From Pseudoalteromonas piratica (lineage in GTDB: Bacteria > Pseudomonadota > Gammaproteobacteria > Enterobacterales > Alteromonadaceae): a stretch of DNA of 64,000 bases. The notes beneath the pieces were generated by a model, which saw only the letters and a list, made by a program, of their open reading frames with translations, made no database searches and was not told the DNA's origin. The translations under genes and the position numbers were made by a program. Shown in pieces: positions 45,777-54,940 of this stretch (the first letter of the stretch is position 1; the number at the start of each line of letters is the position of its first letter). The stretch spans positions 62,001-126,000 of the forward strand of contig NZ_CP009888.1 of assembly GCF_000788395.1 (NCBI RefSeq), in the 5' to 3' direction.

Positions 45777-46332
45777 TACTCATCCACTCTTTTAATAAAC
45801 TACGTGCTCTATGGTATTGAGCTTTTGATGACCCCACCGCCATATTCAATTGCTCTGCAATTTCCTCATGGCGATACCCTTCAACCGCAAACAAAACGAA
45901 AACCAGACGTGCTTTTTCAGGTAAACGTACAATGTATTTATCTAACCCATTTAGGTCATTACACATTTCAACTTCTTGTTCTGGCATTCCAGCTTGTTCA
46001 AAGCTAACAACTTTTTGCAGCCAATTAGTTTGTTTTCGCAAATAACTAATCGTGATATTGGCAGCAACACTGTGTAGCCAGGTTGTAAATTTAGCTTTGC
46101 CATCAAAACTCGATAGCTTTTGCCATAACTGAACAAACACCTCTTGCAGTGCTTCCTCTGCGAGACTTTCATTTGCAGTTAAACGTAAAGTAAGAGCAAA
46201 AACGCGCTTGTAGTGGCGGTTATACAAGTCATGAAAAGCTTGTCTATCCCCTCTATTCACTTTTTCGATTAACTGCAGATCAAAGTTTGCTTCTTGTTCT
46301 TTAACAAAGCGCTGCTCTGCATCAATTAACAC
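45763..46332 (-). CDS. ECF-type RNA polymerase sigma factor
   Basis: 189 aa. Region 2 at about 30-95 (DRQAFHDLYNRHYKRVFALTLRLTANESLAEEALQEVFVQLW, split into blocks here) and region 4 at about 130-185 (EGYRHEEIAEQLNMAVGSSKAQYHRARSLLKEW). The start is GTG (46330-46332) with AAGGAAG 7 bp upstream. It heads a three-gene operon with a membrane anti-sigma-like protein and the DUF4097 protein. A second ECF module, unrelated in sequence, is at 908-1456. Confidence 0.87.
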   Translation of the reverse strand: MLIDAEQRFVKEQEANFDLQLIEKVNRGDRQAFHDLYNRHYKRVFALTLRLTANESLAEEALQEVFVQLWQKLSSFDGKAKFTTWLHSVAANITISYLRKQTNWLQKVVSFEQAGMPEQEVEMCNDLNGLDKYIVRLPEKARLVFVLFAVEGYRHEEIAEQLNMAVGSSKAQYHRARSLLKEWMSNETD

Positions 46333-46429
46333 GTCAACTTCCTTTGTGTTGTTATCTTGTTGATTACTTTATTAGACGTAAGCTGGGTTTGGAAAGGTTT
46401 AAATGAAAATAAATTTTTTTGAGAAAATA

Positions 46430-46454
46430 AAAACGCCCAGCTAAAGGGCGTTTT
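46430..46454 (-). terminator. terminator of the minor pilin operon
   Basis: Perfect 9-bp stem AAAACGCCC / GGGCGTTTT with a 7-nt loop, 24 bp past the pilX-like stop, with T-rich minus-strand flank. Confidence 0.82.
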
Positions 46455-46478
46455 AAAACAGATAGTTACATTATGAGA

Positions 46479-48215
46479 TTATAAATAGCGCCAACCTACA
46501 AATTCTAATGAGGTGGTGCCGCAACAGGTAGTGACATTACCGACTTCACCTAAACGCGTATCATAGTGAATACCGGTATCGCCTGACAGGCTCACTGTTT
46601 TAGCACGAATAGACCCCATTAACCCGCCGCTTGCTGCGACTTTTGCATCTGTTTCTGGTGCATATATAGCCGCATATAAGCTTCCAGTAGCATCAATCAC
46701 AACACCATCTTTTCCTGTATAAGATGAGTATATTGAAAAGACAGGAACGCCTCCATCAGACATTCCCTGTTCAGATATCACTGGCTTTTTAATGGTTGTT
46801 TTTCCTGTCACATAAATCGTTAAGCTTGAACCTGCTTCAATCTCAAAAACAGTTGTGCCACTGGTACCAATGGTAAAATCACCGTCGACTAGCATATAAA
46901 CATCACCACCAGACACTTTAAAGCCACCACCATTTACCGTAAAGTCTTTCACTTTAAGCATGTTTACCAGCTCACCACTAGGAAGCGTTTCACTATAAGT
47001 GGATAATGCTGCTGGCTCTTCACCCATCCACGACTCCCAACCAGATACAAGCTGGCCACCTCGCGGCGTCACTTCATATACAGTTTGGCCCCTAGTTAGT
47101 AATAGATCACTCGCTGTGGCATCTTTGAATTCATCAACCACAGTGCTGATGCCAATAGGATCACAGTTTGTTGCTGGATCTTGGTAGTCATGATCTTCGG
47201 GTAAATTATTTGGATCAACCTCAGGAACACTTGGTACATTTGGCGATTGATTAAACATTGCATCGGTATAAGGTACATCATTTTGATAGTATTGAAATGG
47301 CAGTGCATTACCGCGATGGGTTAATTCACCTCGGTACATCACATCTAAGCCATTATTATCTTGGTTTCGTACTTTTGTTGAAGAACCACTACCCAAGTAC
47401 AAATCGCCCATGGTACGAATCACACCACCAACTTGGTTTTGAATAAGCTCCACATTGCCAATTGCAAGCACATCACCACCCACTGTGATATCGCTGTCAA
47501 AACCTTCCGGTAAATCAGGTGAACCAGGGCCCGCATCAATCACAATATTGTGGTTAGCATGGGCATCACCATAGATTTTTGCACTCCCCCCTAAATTAAT
47601 ACTCCCGGTTGCCGCAATGCTTCCCCACACATCAGCTGCACCTGTTAAATTAATATCAGAATCATGGTGAATTGTTGTTACGCCTGAGTTTGCAGACGCT
47701 GTGCTGGCGTCATAGTCACCTTCATCAGAGTTATAACTATCAATTCTGCCACTGGCGCCTAACCCTACACCTTCACAGCCGATAATCGCTGAACCAAAGG
47801 TAGAAGCCGCGCCGCCTTTTCTTAGTCGAAATAACGCAACTGTATTATTGGCCCCTTCAAAGCGTTTACCGTCACTGCTTAATTCCAATAGGCCATCACT
47901 ATTTACACCCAGTCGCGTCGCATAAGACATATCATCTGTCTGTGCGCGCCCTGTGATGTAATTGTTTTCACCCAAAGTATCATTGATAAGCTGTTCAAGG
48001 GTAGTTACAGGGTTACTAGCCAACTCAGCTAAAACACGCTTATGTGTATCAAAAATGCCTTTTTCAGACACTAAACGGGCATTCATCTTCTTTTGATAAT
48101 TACCAGTTAAGCGCTCTTGAATAAAGTTATCGCGCAATGAACTCAACACAATAATGCTTGTCATTGTGGTTAAAATCATTACTGAAAGTAAGGTAAAGCC
48201 TTGTTGCTTGTTCAT
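46479..48215 (-). CDS. PilX-like minor pilin with long C-terminal beta-rich domain
   Basis: 578 aa, much longer than usual PilX (about 200 aa). The N-terminus MNKQQGFTLLSVMILTTMTS is a type IV prepilin leader (cleavage after Gly6, but position +5 is not Glu), followed by the membrane helix. After about residue 150 a large region contains many Gly- and Ser-rich strand repeats (for example GSIAATGSINLGGSAKIYGD and VGGDVLAIGNVELI), like a beta-helix or polymer-forming surface. No PilY1 is encoded. The stop of pilW overlaps the start (ATGA). Last gene of the operon; it may be a tip or surface adhesin. Confidence 0.75.
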   Translation of the reverse strand: MNKQQGFTLLSVMILTTMTSIIVLSSLRDNFIQERLTGNYQKKMNARLVSEKGIFDTHKRVLAELASNPVTTLEQLINDTLGENNYITGRAQTDDMSYATRLGVNSDGLLELSSDGKRFEGANNTVALFRLRKGGAASTFGSAIIGCEGVGLGASGRIDSYNSDEGDYDASTASANSGVTTIHHDSDINLTGAADVWGSIAATGSINLGGSAKIYGDAHANHNIVIDAGPGSPDLPEGFDSDITVGGDVLAIGNVELIQNQVGGVIRTMGDLYLGSGSSTKVRNQDNNGLDVMYRGELTHRGNALPFQYYQNDVPYTDAMFNQSPNVPSVPEVDPNNLPEDHDYQDPATNCDPIGISTVVDEFKDATASDLLLTRGQTVYEVTPRGGQLVSGWESWMGEEPAALSTYSETLPSGELVNMLKVKDFTVNGGGFKVSGGDVYMLVDGDFTIGTSGTTVFEIEAGSSLTIYVTGKTTIKKPVISEQGMSDGGVPVFSIYSSYTGKDGVVIDATGSLYAAIYAPETDAKVAASGGLMGSIRAKTVSLSGDTGIHYDTRLGEVGNVTTCCGTTSLEFVGWRYL

Positions 48216-48733
48216 CAGTTCAACGCCTCCTCAAGTATCTTGCCACTGAGAGCAACATCAATTTGAAATCCATTCGCGAGCATGTCCACATTTAAACTTT
48301 CAGGTGTAAGCGTGATTTCCACTAAGTCACCGTTTAAGCGGTAACTAATACCTTCTAATCCTGTTAACAGCACTTGCTCAGCTTCAGCATTTACTTGGCA
48401 ACGTAACTGACTATCAACTAAGGTAAATGTCTCACTAAACGGCACCGCTGGTTTGGTGCTATTACATGCTGTTGCACCTTCTGTCTCTTGCTGCACAACA
48501 AGGCTAGTCGCATTAGGAATGGTGGGTAATGACTTTGTTTGTTTTAAACTTCGGGTAAATACTTCTGAGCTGTATCTTAAAACTTCTTGCGCATTTTCAA
48601 GCTCTTTTGAAGTATCTACCGACTCACTCAGAGCAATATAAACAAATGTAATACCAGCCATTAGAAAGCTGCTTACCGCCAAAGCAACCATTAACTCAAC
48701 CAATGTAAAACCCTTGTGTATGAACTTTTTCAT
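48215..48733 (-). CDS. PilW-like minor pilin
   Basis: 172 aa from the ATG 48731-48733. Type III prepilin leader MKKFIHKGFTLVELMVALAV with Glu at +5, then a globular domain with two cysteines typical for minor pilins. It is probably cleaved by PilD and inserted in the inner membrane to start pilus assembly. Starts 2 bp after the pilV-like stop. Confidence 0.82.
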   Translation of the reverse strand: MKKFIHKGFTLVELMVALAVSSFLMAGITFVYIALSESVDTSKELENAQEVLRYSSEVFTRSLKQTKSLPTIPNATSLVVQQETEGATACNSTKPAVPFSETFTLVDSQLRCQVNAEAEQVLLTGLEGISYRLNGDLVEITLTPESLNVDMLANGFQIDVALSGKILEEALN

Positions 48734-48735
48734 GG

Positions 48736-49140
48736 CTAACAACTCCCTGAAATGTCAGGAAAGCTTGCTTCAATTTCAACGCGATTAGCTAAATTATCAG
48801 TCATACGCTTATCCGACCAACTTACGCCAACGCGAAAATTATCGCTGTTGAAATTATTTGCAAAATCGATTGTGTATTTATTAAATTGTGACGCCGGTGC
48901 CACATCCGCAAAAGCAACAGTGCCTTTTTGTAAATCGCACAAGTTTGCCCACGTTTGCTCTACTGCGTTATTTGCCTGTAATAACGATAGGGTGTAATCA
49001 AACGAGTTAGATGCATACTTAAGCGACTGCAATTGGCCTGCAGCCATACCAAGTAACGCAAAGCTGGAAACAACAAGCGCAACCATAGTCTCAACGAGGG
49101 AAAAGCCTCCCTGTGTTCTCTGTTTATTTACTTTATTCAT
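48736..49140 (-). CDS. PilV-like minor pilin
   Basis: 134 aa from the ATG 49138-49140 with GGGAG 8 bp upstream. Prepilin leader KQRTQGGFSLVETMVALVVS, with Glu at +5. C-terminal SGSC carries the last Cys of the disulfide loop. The start overlaps the fimT-like stop (ATGA-type overlap). Confidence 0.8.
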   Translation of the reverse strand: MNKVNKQRTQGGFSLVETMVALVVSSFALLGMAAGQLQSLKYASNSFDYTLSLLQANNAVEQTWANLCDLQKGTVAFADVAPASQFNKYTIDFANNFNSDNFRVGVSWSDKRMTDNLANRVEIEASFPDISGSC

Positions 49141-49568
49141 CAACAACTCCCTTTTTCGATGCGACTTTGACCACTGGCGTAAACACGAAAACACCGATCG
49201 GTTGTGTCACCATCGCGATCGCTAATTTCAATACTTGTGACAGGAAACTCACCTAGTGCGGTTACGGTTTGTGTTGTAATTCCTGACACCAAAACACCTG
49301 TTTTATCATTATCAAAAATAACAAATGTTTGATTATCAACACTGGCAAGCCACTTTGAATCTTGCGCTGTTAATGTCACAATTTTTTCGCGCTTTATGGC
49401 CTCGCTTCGCGCCATTTTGAATGTGCTCATCAACTCGTTTGCAGTACTAATAATGCGATCTTGTTTGATATATTTAATGAAACTTGGCGTGGCAACAGCA
49501 GATAGAATGCCGATAATTGCTACAACCGTCATAACTTCAATTAACGTGAAACCTATGTGTCTTTTCAT
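49140..49568 (-). CDS. FimT/GspH-like minor pilin
   Basis: 142 aa from the ATG 49566-49568. Prepilin leader [20 protein letters not shown], followed by a GspH/FimT-type domain with the C-terminal CFRVYASGQSRIEKGSC. FimT is thought to bind DNA in some species. One base after the stop of the pilE-like gene. Confidence 0.82.
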   Translation of the reverse strand: MKRHIGFTLIEVMTVVAIIGILSAVATPSFIKYIKQDRIISTANELMSTFKMARSEAIKREKIVTLTAQDSKWLASVDNQTFVIFDNDKTGVLVSGITTQTVTALGEFPVTSIEISDRDGDTTDRCFRVYASGQSRIEKGSC

Positions 49569-49569
49569 G

Positions 49570-49959
49570 CTATTTCCAACACGATGCGATGCTGGCGGAG
49601 GTAAGGCCTTGCTGATTGATTGAAAGGGAGCCGCACTTATCACCTACTTGAGCCCCCTTAGGTGCAGCTGTTAATGAAAACTCAGTATCGCTTACAGGTT
49701 TGTAGGTATATGCATAGTAGTCAGACTGTTTAAATGTAATCGCTTGCGCATTTGGGTATCGCCCCAAACGCGTATAGTTACGTTCCAATACGCCAGCTTG
49801 TTGCATAAGATATTGTTGCGCTTCAGCACGTCGACCATCTTTAACATATTCACTGTAACTGGGTAATGCCACAGCTAATAGAATTCCGATAATGGCCACC
49901 GTTATCATGACCTCAATCAGTGTAAAACCACCCGCTTTTTTAGTTTTTAGATTTCGCAC
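49570..49959 (-). CDS. pilE: PilE-like minor pilin
   Basis: 129 aa, start GTG (49957-49959) with AGAGAG near. Prepilin leader [20 protein letters not shown], an alpha-helix with [20 protein letters not shown] and the C-terminal [10 protein letters not shown] / ASCWK disulfide loop as in minor pilin PilE of Pseudomonas. First gene of the operon pilE-fimT-pilV-pilW-pilX, which lacks pilY1. Confidence 0.82.
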   Translation of the reverse strand: MRNLKTKKAGGFTLIEVMITVAIIGILLAVALPSYSEYVKDGRRAEAQQYLMQQAGVLERNYTRLGRYPNAQAITFKQSDYYAYTYKPVSDTEFSLTAAPKGAQVGDKCGSLSINQQGLTSASIASCWK

Positions 49960-50121
49960 TCTCTAACCTTTTCACGCCAAATAAATTGTGACAACGCTGT
50001 CATTATCGCGTAATAATCATTCAAATCAATACTTTTCGGTTATATGTTAATTTATTTTGTAAATCTAAGTGAACAGTATTAGGGACAAGATTTACGTGGA
50101 GAGGTTGGATTTCGGAGATAA

Positions 50122-50147
50122 AAAAACCGAGCCTAAGCTCGGTTTTT
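50122..50147 (-). terminator. terminator of the rpsF-priB-rpsR-rplI operon
   Basis: Perfect 11-bp stem AAAAACCGAGC / GCTCGGTTTTT with a 4-nt loop, 18 bp past the rplI stop. Confidence 0.93.
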
Positions 50148-50165
50148 ACTAATCAAGAAACTTGA

Positions 50166-50618
50166 TTAAGCTTCAGCAATAACAATTACTTTAATAGTAG
50201 TTGTTACTTCTGAATGAAGCTGGATAGCTACATCGAATTCACCTGTTTCACGGATAGTACCGTTAGGTAGACGAACTTCTGATTTAGCAACTTCTAGGCC
50301 TACAGCTGAGATAGCATCAGCAATATCGCGAGTACCGATAGAGCCGAATAGTTTACCTTCATCACCCGCTTTAGATACAAGAGTAACTTCAGCTAATGCT
50401 TCTAGTTTCTCTCCACGAGCTTGTGCTGCTGCTAGTTCTTCAGCTACTTTAGCTTCTAACTCAGCACGACGTGCTTCGAAAGATTCAATGTTAGCTTTAG
50501 TTGCTGGAACTGCTTTACCTTTAGGGAAAAGGAAGTTACGTGCGTAACCTGCTTTTACAGAAACTTGGTCGCCAAGCGCACCAAGGTTACCGATTTTATC
50601 TAGTAGAATAACTTGCAT
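50166..50618 (-). CDS. rplI: 50S ribosomal protein L9
   Basis: 150 aa, normal length. N-terminal domain [34 protein letters not shown] (in blocks), long connecting helix (about 40-75) and C-terminal domain. L9 binds 23S rRNA domain V. Last gene of the S6 operon, 36 bp after rpsR. Confidence 0.97.
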   Translation of the reverse strand: MQVILLDKIGNLGALGDQVSVKAGYARNFLFPKGKAVPATKANIESFEARRAELEAKVAEELAAAQARGEKLEALAEVTLVSKAGDEGKLFGSIGTRDIADAISAVGLEVAKSEVRLPNGTIRETGEFDVAIQLHSEVTTTIKVIVIAEA

Positions 50619-50654
50619 GTCTCTACACCTTTTAAAAACTAGTTAAACCGCTGC

Positions 50655-50882
50655 TTACTTATGTAAGTCAGTGTATGGAAGAAGGGCTAAGTAGCGTGCG
50701 CGCTTGATAGCTGCAGCTAGTTGACGCTGATATTTAGCGCTAGTACCTGTGATACGGCTAGGTACGATTTTGCCACTTTCTGTGATGTAGTTTTTAAGAG
50801 TAGCTAGATCTTTATAATCGATTTGTTGTACGCCTTCCGCTTTGAAGCGGCAGAACTTACGACGTCTGAAGTAACGTGCCAT
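50655..50882 (-). CDS. rpsR: 30S ribosomal protein S18
   Basis: 75 aa from the ATG 50880-50882. Starts [17 protein letters not shown] and continues with the canonical [32 protein letters not shown] in blocks. The ribosome site GGAG is 9 bp upstream, inside priB. The first 26 bases overlap the end of priB. Confidence 0.97.
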   Translation of the reverse strand: MARYFRRRKFCRFKAEGVQQIDYKDLATLKNYITESGKIVPSRITGTSAKYQRQLAAAIKRARYLALLPYTDLHK

Positions 50883-51204
50883 GAGATAAATCTCCAATAG
50901 TAATTCTTTCAATATGATGAGCATGTAACACTAACTGACTCACGCCATTTCGGCCTTCGTGACGGTTAATAAAACCGCGTACAGTAAGTTGCGTGCCCAT
51001 ATCAATATCTTGAGTTTGTTGTTTTAAGCCTTCGCCACTAGCAACCACTTGAATGCGAACATAACTACTACGATTAAGTCCTGCTTCCATTTGCGTAGAT
51101 TTGTGTTCTAACACAAAAATACAGTGTGGTATTCCGGCTGGGCTTTGACTGAATTTAGGTTTTTTACAAACCGTGCCAGACAAAACGAACTGGTTATCAG
51201 TCAT
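50857..51204 (-). CDS. priB: primosomal replication protein PriB
   Basis: 115 aa OB-fold protein: [30 protein letters not shown] and [32 protein letters not shown], in blocks. PriB helps PriA reload DnaB at stalled forks. It is about 11 residues longer than E. coli PriB because its end reads through the rpsR start region: the last residues SHGTLLQTS are translated from the rpsR start codon region in another frame. 17 bp after rpsF. Confidence 0.93.
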   Translation of the reverse strand: MTDNQFVLSGTVCKKPKFSQSPAGIPHCIFVLEHKSTQMEAGLNRSSYVRIQVVASGEGLKQQTQDIDMGTQLTVRGFINRHEGRNGVSQLVLHAHHIERITIGDLSHGTLLQTS

Positions 51205-51221
51205 ACAAGTCTCAAAAACGA

Positions 51222-51563
51222 TTAAGCTTCTGCAGCTTCTTTCTTCTCTTCTTTAGCAAGAGGAGAAGCTTCAGTTACAGCATTTTTAGTACGCATAACT
51301 AGGTTACGTAGTACTGCATCGTTGTAGCGGAAAGAAGTTTCAAGCTCGTTGATTACTTCAGTTGGTGCTTCAACGTTCATTAGAACATAGTGTGCTTTGT
51401 GAAGCTTTTCGATTGGGTAAGCCAGTTGACGACGACCCCAGTCTTCTAAACGGTGAATTTGACCACCAGCTTCAGTGATAGAACCAGTATAACGCTCGAT
51501 CATACCTGGAACCTGCTCACTTTGATCTGGGTGAACCATGAATACGATTTCGTAATGACGCAT
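51222..51563 (-). CDS. rpsF: 30S ribosomal protein S6
   Basis: 113 aa. Starts [20 protein letters not shown] and carries the conserved [20 protein letters not shown]. The C-terminal tail is acidic ([11 protein letters not shown]), the region modified by RimK in some bacteria. First gene of the operon, driven by the promoter at 51656-51684 with a structured leader. Confidence 0.97.
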   Translation of the reverse strand: MRHYEIVFMVHPDQSEQVPGMIERYTGSITEAGGQIHRLEDWGRRQLAYPIEKLHKAHYVLMNVEAPTEVINELETSFRYNDAVLRNLVMRTKNAVTEASPLAKEEKKEAAEA

Positions 51564-51586
51564 GGGTATTCCTTACGGTTAATTTA

Positions 51587-51619
51587 GCCTTTTACCGTTT
51601 CGACCAGTCGGTTTAAGGC
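51587..51619 (-). promoter_or_regulatory. structured leader of rpsF mRNA, candidate S6:S18 autoregulatory hairpin
   Basis: On the minus strand GCCTT-AA-ACCG, an 11-nt loop, then CGGT-AA-AAGGC: two helices separated by a symmetric AA/AA internal loop, 24 bp upstream of the rpsF start. Many bacteria carry an S6:S18-binding motif in this leader. The position fits; I could not match every consensus base. Confidence 0.4.
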
Positions 51620-51655
51620 AAGGAAAACAAAGTTTGTTTGGTCGAAAGAGCGCAC

Positions 51656-51684
51656 ATTTTACGCACATTAATAACAGAGTGCAA
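51656..51684 (-). promoter_or_regulatory. sigma-70 promoter of the rpsF operon
   Basis: Minus-strand -35 TTGCAC (51684-51679), 17-bp spacer, -10 TAAAAT (51661-51656). Leader of about 85 nt. The tandem repeat array ends 16 bp upstream of the -35. Confidence 0.7.
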
Positions 51685-51700
51685 ATGTAATTTTTGAATA

Positions 51701-51784
51701 GATTCAGGATTCAGGATTCAGGATTCAGGATTCAGGATTCAGGATTCAGGATTCAGGATTCAGGATTCAGGATTCAGGATTCAG
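51701..51784. repeat. 12 tandem copies of GATTCAG
   Basis: Exactly 84 bases consisting of twelve identical 7-bp units without a single mismatch, between ftnA and the rpsF promoter. Not in a coding sequence. A perfect array is expected to vary in copy number by replication slippage. Confidence 0.97.
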
Positions 51785-51825
51785 CAAAGTCTCTGAAACC
51801 TGAACCTTAATGACAACAAGCAGAA

Positions 51826-52350
51826 TTAAGCACCAGGCTCCATAATTGATGACGTGCCTTTTGTTGCTAGCTCAGCAAGATCTTTATCAATCCAGAAAAG
51901 TGCTTTACCGTCTTCACCAACCAGCTCAATTTTATCTAAAATGCCTTTAAATAATTTCTCTTCTTCGTGCTGTTCAGCAACATACCACTGTAAAAAGTTA
52001 AAGGTTGAATAGTCATGTGTTGTGAATGCCACATGAGTCAGTTCATTAATCGCTTTTGTAATTTGACATTCATGCTCAAGCGTTTCACGAAATACATCAC
52101 CAAGCGATGCAAACTCATGCGGTGGCGCTTCAATAGTACCTAAAATTGGCATTGCGCCTGTTTCACTCACGTATGTAAACAAGCGGTTCATATGATCCAT
52201 TTCTTCTAAGGCATGCTTTCTCAGTAACTCTGCTGCACCTTCAAATCCTTTATCCTCGCACCATGCACTCATTTGTAGATAAAGGTTTGATGAATAAAAC
52301 TCCAGATTAATTTGCTCGTTTAACTTTTCAACCATTGCAGGTGCTAACAT
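51826..52350 (-). CDS. ftnA: non-haem ferritin
   Basis: 174 aa from the ATG 52348-52350 with GGAG 5 bp upstream. A four-helix ferritin with ferroxidase-site residues in [14 protein letters not shown] (Glu), [10 protein letters not shown] (Glu, His) and [10 protein letters not shown]. It stores iron as ferric mineral in the cytoplasm. A longer frame upstream has no ribosome site. The 3' side carries the GATTCAG array 41 bp after the stop. Confidence 0.92.
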   Translation of the reverse strand: MLAPAMVEKLNEQINLEFYSSNLYLQMSAWCEDKGFEGAAELLRKHALEEMDHMNRLFTYVSETGAMPILGTIEAPPHEFASLGDVFRETLEHECQITKAINELTHVAFTTHDYSTFNFLQWYVAEQHEEEKLFKGILDKIELVGEDGKALFWIDKDLAELATKGTSSIMEPGA

Positions 52351-52486
52351 ATGAACTCCACGACTATACAGAATGTTAAAAATCCGCATTGTAAGCGTTA
52401 AGCAGCTAATTGCAAGGCAATTAACTGCTTAATTTAATTAAAGAAAAAGGTGAGTATAAGGGTAATAAAAACAAGTCTTATTTGTT

Positions 52487-52960
52487 TCAAATATTCGCAA
52501 GTACAGATTCAGCACTTGAAACAGTAAAGGCTTTAGGTTCTTCTAGCCACAGTTGAGTAACCGTTTGGTTCTCAACAAGCATGGCATAACGCTGTGAACG
52601 ATAGCCACCAAAGACACCTGTTTCCATACCTAGCCCAAGTGCTTTAGTGAATGCACCATCGCCATCTGCCAACATGGTAATGTTTTCAGCATTTGCACTG
52701 TCGCCCCAAGACTTCATTACAAAGGCATCATTCACTGAAAGACAAATTACACTATCGACGCCTTTTTCTTTTAATGCATCGAAGTGTACCACAAAGCCTG
52801 GTAGGTGGCTTGCTGAACAAGTAGGTGTAAATGCACCAGGAACCGCAAATAACACAACCTTCTTATTAGCAAATAATTCAGCAGTTGTTGGCGTTGTCAT
52901 ACCTTCGTTTGTTAATAAATTAAATGTATGACTTGGTAGGGTTTGATTAATCTCAATCAT
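52487..52960 (-). CDS. peroxiredoxin, Prx5/AhpE-like
   Basis: 157 aa from the ATG 52958-52960; GGAG is 8 bp upstream. The peroxidatic Cys48 is in VPGAFTPTCSASHLPGF, typical of Prx5. It reduces H2O2 and organic peroxides with thioredoxin or glutaredoxin as donor. No fused glutaredoxin domain. The adjacent ferritin and the OxyR gene elsewhere suggest an oxidative-stress role. Confidence 0.9.
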   Translation of the reverse strand: MIEINQTLPSHTFNLLTNEGMTTPTTAELFANKKVVLFAVPGAFTPTCSASHLPGFVVHFDALKEKGVDSVICLSVNDAFVMKSWGDSANAENITMLADGDGAFTKALGLGMETGVFGGYRSQRYAMLVENQTVTQLWLEEPKAFTVSSAESVLANI

Positions 52961-52986
52961 TTTACTCACTCCAAAATATGGTTAAT

Positions 52987-54894
52987 TTATTGTAGACCTA
53001 ATGAGGTACGTATTTGAACCATCTTTTGTTCAAGATCAATTTGAATACCTTGAACTTGTTTATTGGAATCTTGTACACGGGCTTTTAATTGCGCCATAGC
53101 ATGAGAAAACTCGCTCAAATAATTACTTTGCTCTAAAGCAAAATTACTTGCTTGATTCGCCACTTCTGAAGCGGACAGAGCATTGTCGGCTACACCACTT
53201 GCCGTTTCTTTTAATTGCGTTGCAGATTCGGTTTGCTGACTTGCATTTTGCGCAAGGTCTACCATTTGTTGCGACACCTGCTGTGAGCTCAAGGTTAAAC
53301 CATCTAACTGCTGCTTAATACTCTGCAATGAATTTTGGGTTTGTTTTGCCAGCTGCCTAACTTCATCTGCAACCACCGCAAAGCCGCGTCCATGTTCACC
53401 CGCACGAGCTGATTCTATAGCCGCATTAAGGGCAAGTAGATTGGTCTGTTCTGCAATCGAGTTGATTACTTCAAGCACAGATGCAACATCATTAACCCCT
53501 TTCAATAACTGCTCAACTGAATCCATACCAGTCTGCACTTGCTGTTGCGTTTTGTTACTCGCCACCAGCATTGACTCGGATTGGCTCACACTGGTTTCCA
53601 TTGCGCTAAATGTCAGCTCAGCATTATTTTTTACCGTGCCATTAATTTCGTTTACTTGTTCGCCAATTTCAGTCACTTGGCTTAACAAGCTTTCACTTTG
53701 CACAACTTCATTTATTGATTGTTCTGATGCCGTTAGCATTACTTTTAGTTGCTCACTCATGTTTGCTAAAAAGTCGCTCACTAACTGCAATGTTTCAGCA
53801 CGCTCTTCTGCTTCTATTTTTTGCTTTTCAATCAGCTGGTTGAAGTAATGTGCAATTTCACCCATTTCAGTTTTTGGGTTATCAACATGAATGTGCTCTA
53901 GGTTATCGTTTTCAATTAATTTAGAGAACGCATTTCTGAGCGCCCTAACAGGAGTGAGCACTTGCTTTCTCTGCGTAAAATACACCACAGCAGCAATCAC
54001 AAACAGCCCCAACACAGCGACTAACAAGGTATAAAATACTCGCTCTTCAATTAATCTTTGTTCATCACGTAACTGCTTTTCAGCAACTAAAATACTGTTT
54101 GTTAAGCTGCTAATTTCTTGTCTAAGTGATGAAATCCCCATTTCACGTTGTTCATTTAAACGCTTGGTATTTGCTAATTCTTTTGGTAAGCGATTTGGCA
54201 AGCTAACGAGTTCGGCTTGTATTTCTTCGCCTAGGTCTTCAGGTTCGTCGCCCGTGAGCATCAGTTCATCTTCATCAATAGTGGGGTCAAAAACGCCTAG
54301 CAGAGGAAGATTTTCAATTTCTTTTGCAATACGGGTAAGCTCTTTAAGTACTAGATTAGTGCTCTCTAAGTTATTTTCTTTCAATGCCATAACCAACTGC
54401 ACTACGTTTGTTTGATAGGCATTTGCTAATACATAAAAACGTGTTTGATCACTCGAAGTTTGCGCTTTTTGCGCATACTGGCTTAATGCACTGGCGTAAT
54501 CCGCCATTTCATTAAGTGCGTTATCAATTAAAGCGTTTTTGTTACCGCTTAGTTTACCAAGGGACAGATATTTACCGTCGATACCACTTTGTAATTGTGT
54601 TAATTGCGACTGAAGAGAAAACGAGATAGAGGCAGGTAAAATTGATAAATTTTGCTCCACCGATGCAATATGTGATTTTGCCAAAGTTAAGTACTGGTTA
54701 TCACCATAGGCTAGGTAATCTTGTAAACTATTAGCAAGATCAACCACTACCGTATTTTTAAGCTGATTATATGAAGTTGTTTGTTGATTAAGGGCATTAA
54801 TTGTTTGACTTGCCCAAAGTAGAACGGCTGCTAATGCAATACTGATGGCACTTAATACGACTAATAATAATCGGGTGAAACTGGAAACGCGCAT
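52987..54894 (-). CDS. methyl-accepting chemotaxis protein
   Basis: 635 aa. TM1 (about 8-28), a periplasmic helical sensor domain of about 255 residues including an acidic patch ([20 protein letters not shown], 203-222), TM2 (about 286-306), HAMP (about 310-365), and a signalling domain with the hairpin motif [20 protein letters not shown]. Ligand unknown. No C-terminal CheR-docking pentapeptide is seen. Confidence 0.92.
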   Translation of the reverse strand: MRVSSFTRLLLVVLSAISIALAAVLLWASQTINALNQQTTSYNQLKNTVVVDLANSLQDYLAYGDNQYLTLAKSHIASVEQNLSILPASISFSLQSQLTQLQSGIDGKYLSLGKLSGNKNALIDNALNEMADYASALSQYAQKAQTSSDQTRFYVLANAYQTNVVQLVMALKENNLESTNLVLKELTRIAKEIENLPLLGVFDPTIDEDELMLTGDEPEDLGEEIQAELVSLPNRLPKELANTKRLNEQREMGISSLRQEISSLTNSILVAEKQLRDEQRLIEERVFYTLLVAVLGLFVIAAVVYFTQRKQVLTPVRALRNAFSKLIENDNLEHIHVDNPKTEMGEIAHYFNQLIEKQKIEAEERAETLQLVSDFLANMSEQLKVMLTASEQSINEVVQSESLLSQVTEIGEQVNEINGTVKNNAELTFSAMETSVSQSESMLVASNKTQQQVQTGMDSVEQLLKGVNDVASVLEVINSIAEQTNLLALNAAIESARAGEHGRGFAVVADEVRQLAKQTQNSLQSIKQQLDGLTLSSQQVSQQMVDLAQNASQQTESATQLKETASGVADNALSASEVANQASNFALEQSNYLSEFSHAMAQLKARVQDSNKQVQGIQIDLEQKMVQIRTSLGLQ

Positions 54895-54940
54895 AGGGCA
54901 CTCTTAATCAATTAACATGCCCCATAAGTATATGACTTTA

